The translations under genes and the position numbers were made by a program. Below are positions 15,317 to 17,670 of a stretch of 17,670 nucleotides of DNA, in pieces (position 1 is the stretch's first letter; each line of letters opens with the position of its first letter). This stretch comes from DATACN01 sp038215095 (lineage in GTDB: Bacteria; Actinomycetota; Thermoleophilia; Solirubrobacterales; Thermoleophilaceae). The notes beneath the pieces are model-generated. The model was not told the DNA's origin, did not search any database, and saw only the letters and a program-made list of their open reading frames with translations. The DNA lies in NCBI GenBank assembly GCA_038215095.1, contig JBBQRG010000062.1, positions 1-17,670 of the forward strand, read 5' to 3'.

Positions 15317-15356
15317 GCGAGTGCACTAGCCCGTAGAGCCGGGCTAGTGCACTCGC
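15317..15356. terminator. Perfect 16-bp inverted repeat between convergent genes
   Basis: Arms 15317-15332 and 15341-15356 are perfect reverse complements (left arm GCGAGTGCACTAGCCC) around an 8-base loop GTAGAGCC. The hairpin starts just after the HAD gene's stop and encodes the last residues and stop of the convergent Ig-like gene on the minus strand. There is no T run on either side, so it would be a U-less, two-way terminator as reported for GC-rich actinobacteria. Confidence 0.8.
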
Positions 15357-16003
15357 GCCACGCGCGAGCGGCTGACGCCCTTCGCGTGGTCCGCGTGCGC
15401 GGCGATGACCGCGCGGAAGCGGCCGTCCCGGCGCACCCGCAGCGTTCGCTTGTAGCTGGAGCAGGCCGAGCCGGGGATGTCCTTCAGCGTCGCGTGCGCG
15501 ATCGTCTTGTATCGCCCGCTCGAACGGCGCTGAATGGCGATGACCGTGCCGTCGTGCTGCGGGCACACGCGGCCGGTGAAGCGGACGCGCTGACCGCGCT
15601 TGGGCGTGTAGTCGCTCAGGTGCAGGCTCAGCGCGGGTCTCACGAGCTCGGTGATGACCGTGGTCTGGACCTTGCCCACCCGCGCCTGGTAGCGCGTGTT
15701 CAGCGTGGGCTTCACGGCGAAGCTGTAGGCCCCTGTGGCGTCGGTCACGGCCGTACCGGCGTTCGAGAACGTGGCGAATGGGAACGGGTCGGAGCGCAGC
15801 TGGACCGTCTGGCCGGCGGCGTTCGTGCCGCTGAGCTTGCCCGAGATCACGGCGACCCGCCCGGACACGACCGGATTGGGCTTGACCGCGATCGACAGGG
15901 TGGAGCCGGGACCTGGCTTGGGCGGCTTCGGGGCGGCCCCGGCCACGGGGACGACCGCAAGCGCGGCGGCAGCGACGGTGAGTGCGACTCTGGCTCTTTT
16001 CAT
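15344..16003 (-). CDS. Secreted protein with two Ig-like beta domains
   Basis: 219 residues from the ATG at 16001-16003. Signal peptide MKRARVALTVAAAALAVVPVAGA, then a Pro/Lys linker. Domain 1 (about 34-120) begins STLSIAVKPNPVVSGRVAVISG and domain 2 (about 125-210) SLHLSDYTPKRGQRVRFTG; both show the 'V-x-x-G-x-V-x-I/F-x-G' strand pattern of bacterial Ig-like/adhesin repeats. Cys147 and Cys181 could form a disulfide in domain 2. No catalytic motif. The longer open frame to 16228 is rejected because it would bury the signal peptide. The end of the gene lies in a perfect inverted repeat. An adhesion or matrix role is only inferred. Confidence 0.75.
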   Translation of the reverse strand: MKRARVALTVAAAALAVVPVAGAAPKPPKPGPGSTLSIAVKPNPVVSGRVAVISGKLSGTNAAGQTVQLRSDPFPFATFSNAGTAVTDATGAYSFAVKPTLNTRYQARVGKVQTTVITELVRPALSLHLSDYTPKRGQRVRFTGRVCPQHDGTVIAIQRRSSGRYKTIAHATLKDIPGSACSSYKRTLRVRRDGRFRAVIAAHADHAKGVSRSRVARVH

Positions 16004-16042
16004 GCCTGTTGAAACGTGCCTTGGCGCCCAAGGTTCGCGAGT

Positions 16043-16049
16043 TACGGTA
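16043..16049. promoter_or_regulatory. Overlapping divergent -10 boxes in TACGGTA
   Basis: Plus strand TACGGT (16043-16048) would serve the small membrane protein at 16067; minus strand TACCGT (16044-16049) would serve the Ig-like protein at 16003. Five of seven bases are shared by both boxes, so the two promoters could not be occupied at once. Confidence 0.4.
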
Positions 16050-16066
16050 GCGGGTAGGGGCTGACC

Positions 16067-16285
16067 ATGGTCATAGTCATTGTCGCGATTGCCCTGGTCG
16101 TGCTGGTCGTCGGCTTCGTGCTGGCCCGCAAGGGCTTCGTGCGCGGCTCGATGGCCTCGACCCCGAGCGAGGACCGGGTCAGCGAGCCGGACGGCGCCGA
16201 GGCGAAGCAGGATCCCGACGTCAGCCACGATCCCAGCGCGGTCGGCCGCCCGTCCGATCGCGGCTACGAGCAGAAGCTGCGCTAG
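16067..16285 (+). CDS. Small single-span membrane protein
   Basis: 72 residues. AGGGG (16056-16060) lies 6 nt before the ATG. One transmembrane segment (VIVIVAIALVVLVVGFVLA, 2-20), then RKGFVRG and a hydrophilic, probably disordered tail rich in Asp, Ser and Pro. No family recognised. It stands 21 bases before the mutase gene, but that gene has its own leaderless-type promoter overlapping the intergenic gap. Confidence 0.65.
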   Translation: MVIVIVAIALVVLVVGFVLARKGFVRGSMASTPSEDRVSEPDGAEAKQDPDVSHDPSAVGRPSDRGYEQKLR

Positions 16286-16292
16286 CGCGCCT

Positions 16293-16298
16293 TAGACT
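16293..16298 (+). promoter_or_regulatory. -10 box TAGACT for a leaderless mutase transcript
   Basis: TAGACT is followed by exactly 7 nt and then ATG (16306). No Shine-Dalgarno sequence is present. Confidence 0.55.
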
Positions 16299-16305
16299 GG
16301 GCGGC

Positions 16306-17670
16306 ATGGCCGTCGAGCCGAGGGCGATGACAGACGCGGAGCGCTGGTTCAGGGAGAGGTACTCGCGCACGCCCGAGCGCGACGCGCTGTTCAGCACGAT
16401 CTCCGGCGAGCCGGTCGAGCCGCTCTACAGCTCGCAGGACCTGCCCGACCCCGAGCGGATCGGCTTCCCGGGCGAGTATCCGTTCACGCGCGGCGTCTAC
16501 CCGTCGATGTACCGCGGGCAGCTCTGGACGATGCGCCAGTTCGCGGGCTTCGGCACCGCGGAGGAGACCAACGAGCGCTTCCGCTACCTGCTCGACCACG
16601 GGCAGACCGGGCTCTCGACGGCGTTCGACATGCCCAGCCTGATGGGCCACGACTCCGACCACCGGCTCAGCGAGGGGGAGGTGGGCCGCGAGGGCGTGGC
16701 CATCGACACCCTCGACGACATGGAGACCCTCTTCGGCGGCATCCCGATGGGCGACATCTCGACCTCGTTGACGATCAATGCCCCCGCGGCCGTGATGCTG
16801 GCCTTTTACGTGGTGGCGGGGGAGAAGCAGGGCATCCCGGCCGAGGGGCTGGCGGGCACGATCCAGACCGACATCCTCAAGGAGTACATCGCCCAGAAGG
16901 AGTGGTGCTTCCCGATCGACCCGGCCATGCGCCTGGTCACGGACATGATCGAGCACTGCGCCAAGCGCATGCCGCGCTGGCACCCGGTCTCGATCTCCGG
17001 CTACCACATCCGCGAGGCCGGCTCCAACGCCCAGCAGGAGCTGGCCTTCACGCTCAAGGACGGCTTCACCTACGTCGAGGAGGCGGTCGAGCGCGGTCTC
17101 GACGTGGACGCCTTCGCGCCGCGCCTGTCGTTCTTCTTCAACGCGCACATCGACTTCTTCGAGGAGGTCGCGAAGTACCGCGCCGCGCGCCGCATCTGGG
17201 CCCGCGAGCTGCGCGACACCTACGGCGCGAAGGACGAGCGCTCGCTGCTGATGCGCTTCCACTCGCAGACCGCGGGCGTGTCGCTGACCGCACAGCAGCC
17301 GCTCAACAACATCGTGCGCACCGCGGTCGAGGCCCTGGCGGCGGTGCTTGGCGGCACCCAGTCGCTGCACACGAACTCCTACGACGAGGCGCTCGCGCTG
17401 CCCACCGAGGGGGCCGTTCGCGTTGCGCTGCGCACCCAGCAGGTGATCGCCCACGAGACCGGGGTCACGAACACCATCGACCCGCTCGGCGGGGCCTATT
17501 TCGTGGAGTCGCTGACCGACCGCATGGAACAGGCCGCCTACGAGTACTTCGCGAAGATCGACGAGCTGGGCGGCATGGTCGAGGCGATCAAGCAGAACTA
17601 CCCGCAGCGCGAGATCGCCGACGCCTCGTTCACCTACCAGCAGGAGGTCGACCGCGACGAGCGGATCGTG
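16306..17670 (+). CDS. B12-dependent acyl-CoA mutase large subunit, IcmA-like (3' end outside window)
   Basis: 455 residues, open to the right edge. The N-terminal substrate-binding barrel of the methylmalonyl-CoA mutase superfamily is clear: PFTRGVYPSMYRG, TMRQFAGFGTAEETN, GLSTAFDMPSLMGHDSD, TDILKEYIAQKEW and SISGYHIREAG with His234, and near the end NTIDPLGGAYFVE. Aligning His234 to His244 of the Propionibacterium enzyme (constant offset of 10) puts Phe79 at Tyr89 and Gln197 at Arg207. As I recall, Phe/Gln is the isobutyryl-CoA mutase pair and Tyr/Arg the methylmalonyl-CoA pair. The family is certain; the substrate is probably isobutyryl/n-butyryl-CoA or a related CoA ester. The cobalamin-binding part must be either beyond the window or on a separate small subunit. 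It may act with the thiolase in acyl-CoA metabolism. Confidence 0.93.
   Translation, partial: MAVEPRAMTDAERWFRERYSRTPERDALFSTISGEPVEPLYSSQDLPDPERIGFPGEYPFTRGVYPSMYRGQLWTMRQFAGFGTAEETNERFRYLLDHGQTGLSTAFDMPSLMGHDSDHRLSEGEVGREGVAIDTLDDMETLFGGIPMGDISTSLTINAPAAVMLAFYVVAGEKQGIPAEGLAGTIQTDILKEYIAQKEWCFPIDPAMRLVTDMIEHCAKRMPRWHPVSISGYHIREAGSNAQQELAFTLKDGFTYVEEAVERGLDVDAFAPRLSFFFNAHIDFFEEVAKYRAARRIWARELRDTYGAKDERSLLMRFHSQTAGVSLTAQQPLNNIVRTAVEALAAVLGGTQSLHTNSYDEALALPTEGAVRVALRTQQVIAHETGVTNTIDPLGGAYFVESLTDRMEQAAYEYFAKIDELGGMVEAIKQNYPQREIADASFTYQQEVDRDERIV

Noticed and set aside
16004..16228. N-terminal extension of the Ig-like protein frame
   Set aside because: It would place about 75 residues before an obvious signal peptide and overlap the divergent small membrane protein.
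16282..17454. Long open frame on the minus strand opposite the mutase
   Set aside because: It mirrors the third-position GC bias of the mutase codons; the product is low-complexity Arg/Ala/Gly/Val with no domain, while the plus strand has clear mutase motifs.

Overview
The window is high-GC actinobacterial chromosome. The closest fit is the class Thermoleophilia (Solirubrobacterales-like). This rests on remembered family resemblance, not on a search: a surface protein opening with LTYANVVATLALFLALGG followed by pentapeptide repeats, two proteins with a GQAxVEW pilin-like N-terminus, and many genes whose start codon sits about 7 nt after a TAnnnT -10 box with no Shine-Dalgarno sequence (leaderless layout). 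Genes are tightly packed and no gene-free stretch exceeds 300 bases. No rRNA, tRNA or CRISPR array was seen.

Layout. 1-140: 3' end of an IS481-type transposase, ending exactly where a convergent secreted three-repeat protein (141-1022, minus) ends. 1069-1653: NYN/PIN-like nuclease with an acidic Ser-rich tail, closed by a strong hairpin terminator. 1705-2883 (minus): SCP2 domain fused to an alpha/beta hydrolase. 2970-4061: secreted CAP-domain protein. 4115-5014: pilin-like N-terminus joined to a Vps62-like domain. 5125-9313: a translationally coupled three-gene lipid operon of patatin-like lipase, lysophospholipid acyltransferase, and a START/SRPBCC-acyl-CoA synthetase fusion. 9368-11315: four small envelope or surface proteins. 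11323-13277 (minus): leucyl aminopeptidase followed by a small lipoprotein that appears to start at CTG. 13340-15315: thiolase coupled to a HAD-IB phosphatase. 15344-16003 (minus): secreted Ig-like protein, ending inside a perfect 16-bp inverted repeat. 16067-16285: small single-span membrane protein. 16306-end: large subunit of a B12-dependent acyl-CoA mutase, cut by the window edge.

How the genes may work together. Acyl-CoA and lipid chemistry is the main theme. The lipase, ligase and acyltransferase together could release, activate and re-attach acyl chains. Thiolase and the mutase belong to acyl-CoA breakdown or carbon-skeleton rearrangement. Two enzymes carry an N-terminal lipid-binding fold (SCP2, START). 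The second theme is the cell envelope: at least eight proteins have a signal peptide, lipobox, pilin-like segment or membrane anchor.

Best leads: the lipid-remodelling operon with two palindromes upstream; the isobutyryl-CoA-mutase-like residue pair (Phe79/Gln197) in a gene that would normally be labelled methylmalonyl-CoA mutase; the repeated TAnnnT-7 nt-start layout; two long proteins with internal in-frame starts preceded by purine-rich ribosome-binding sequences; and the shared pilin-like N-terminus on unrelated C-terminal parts.
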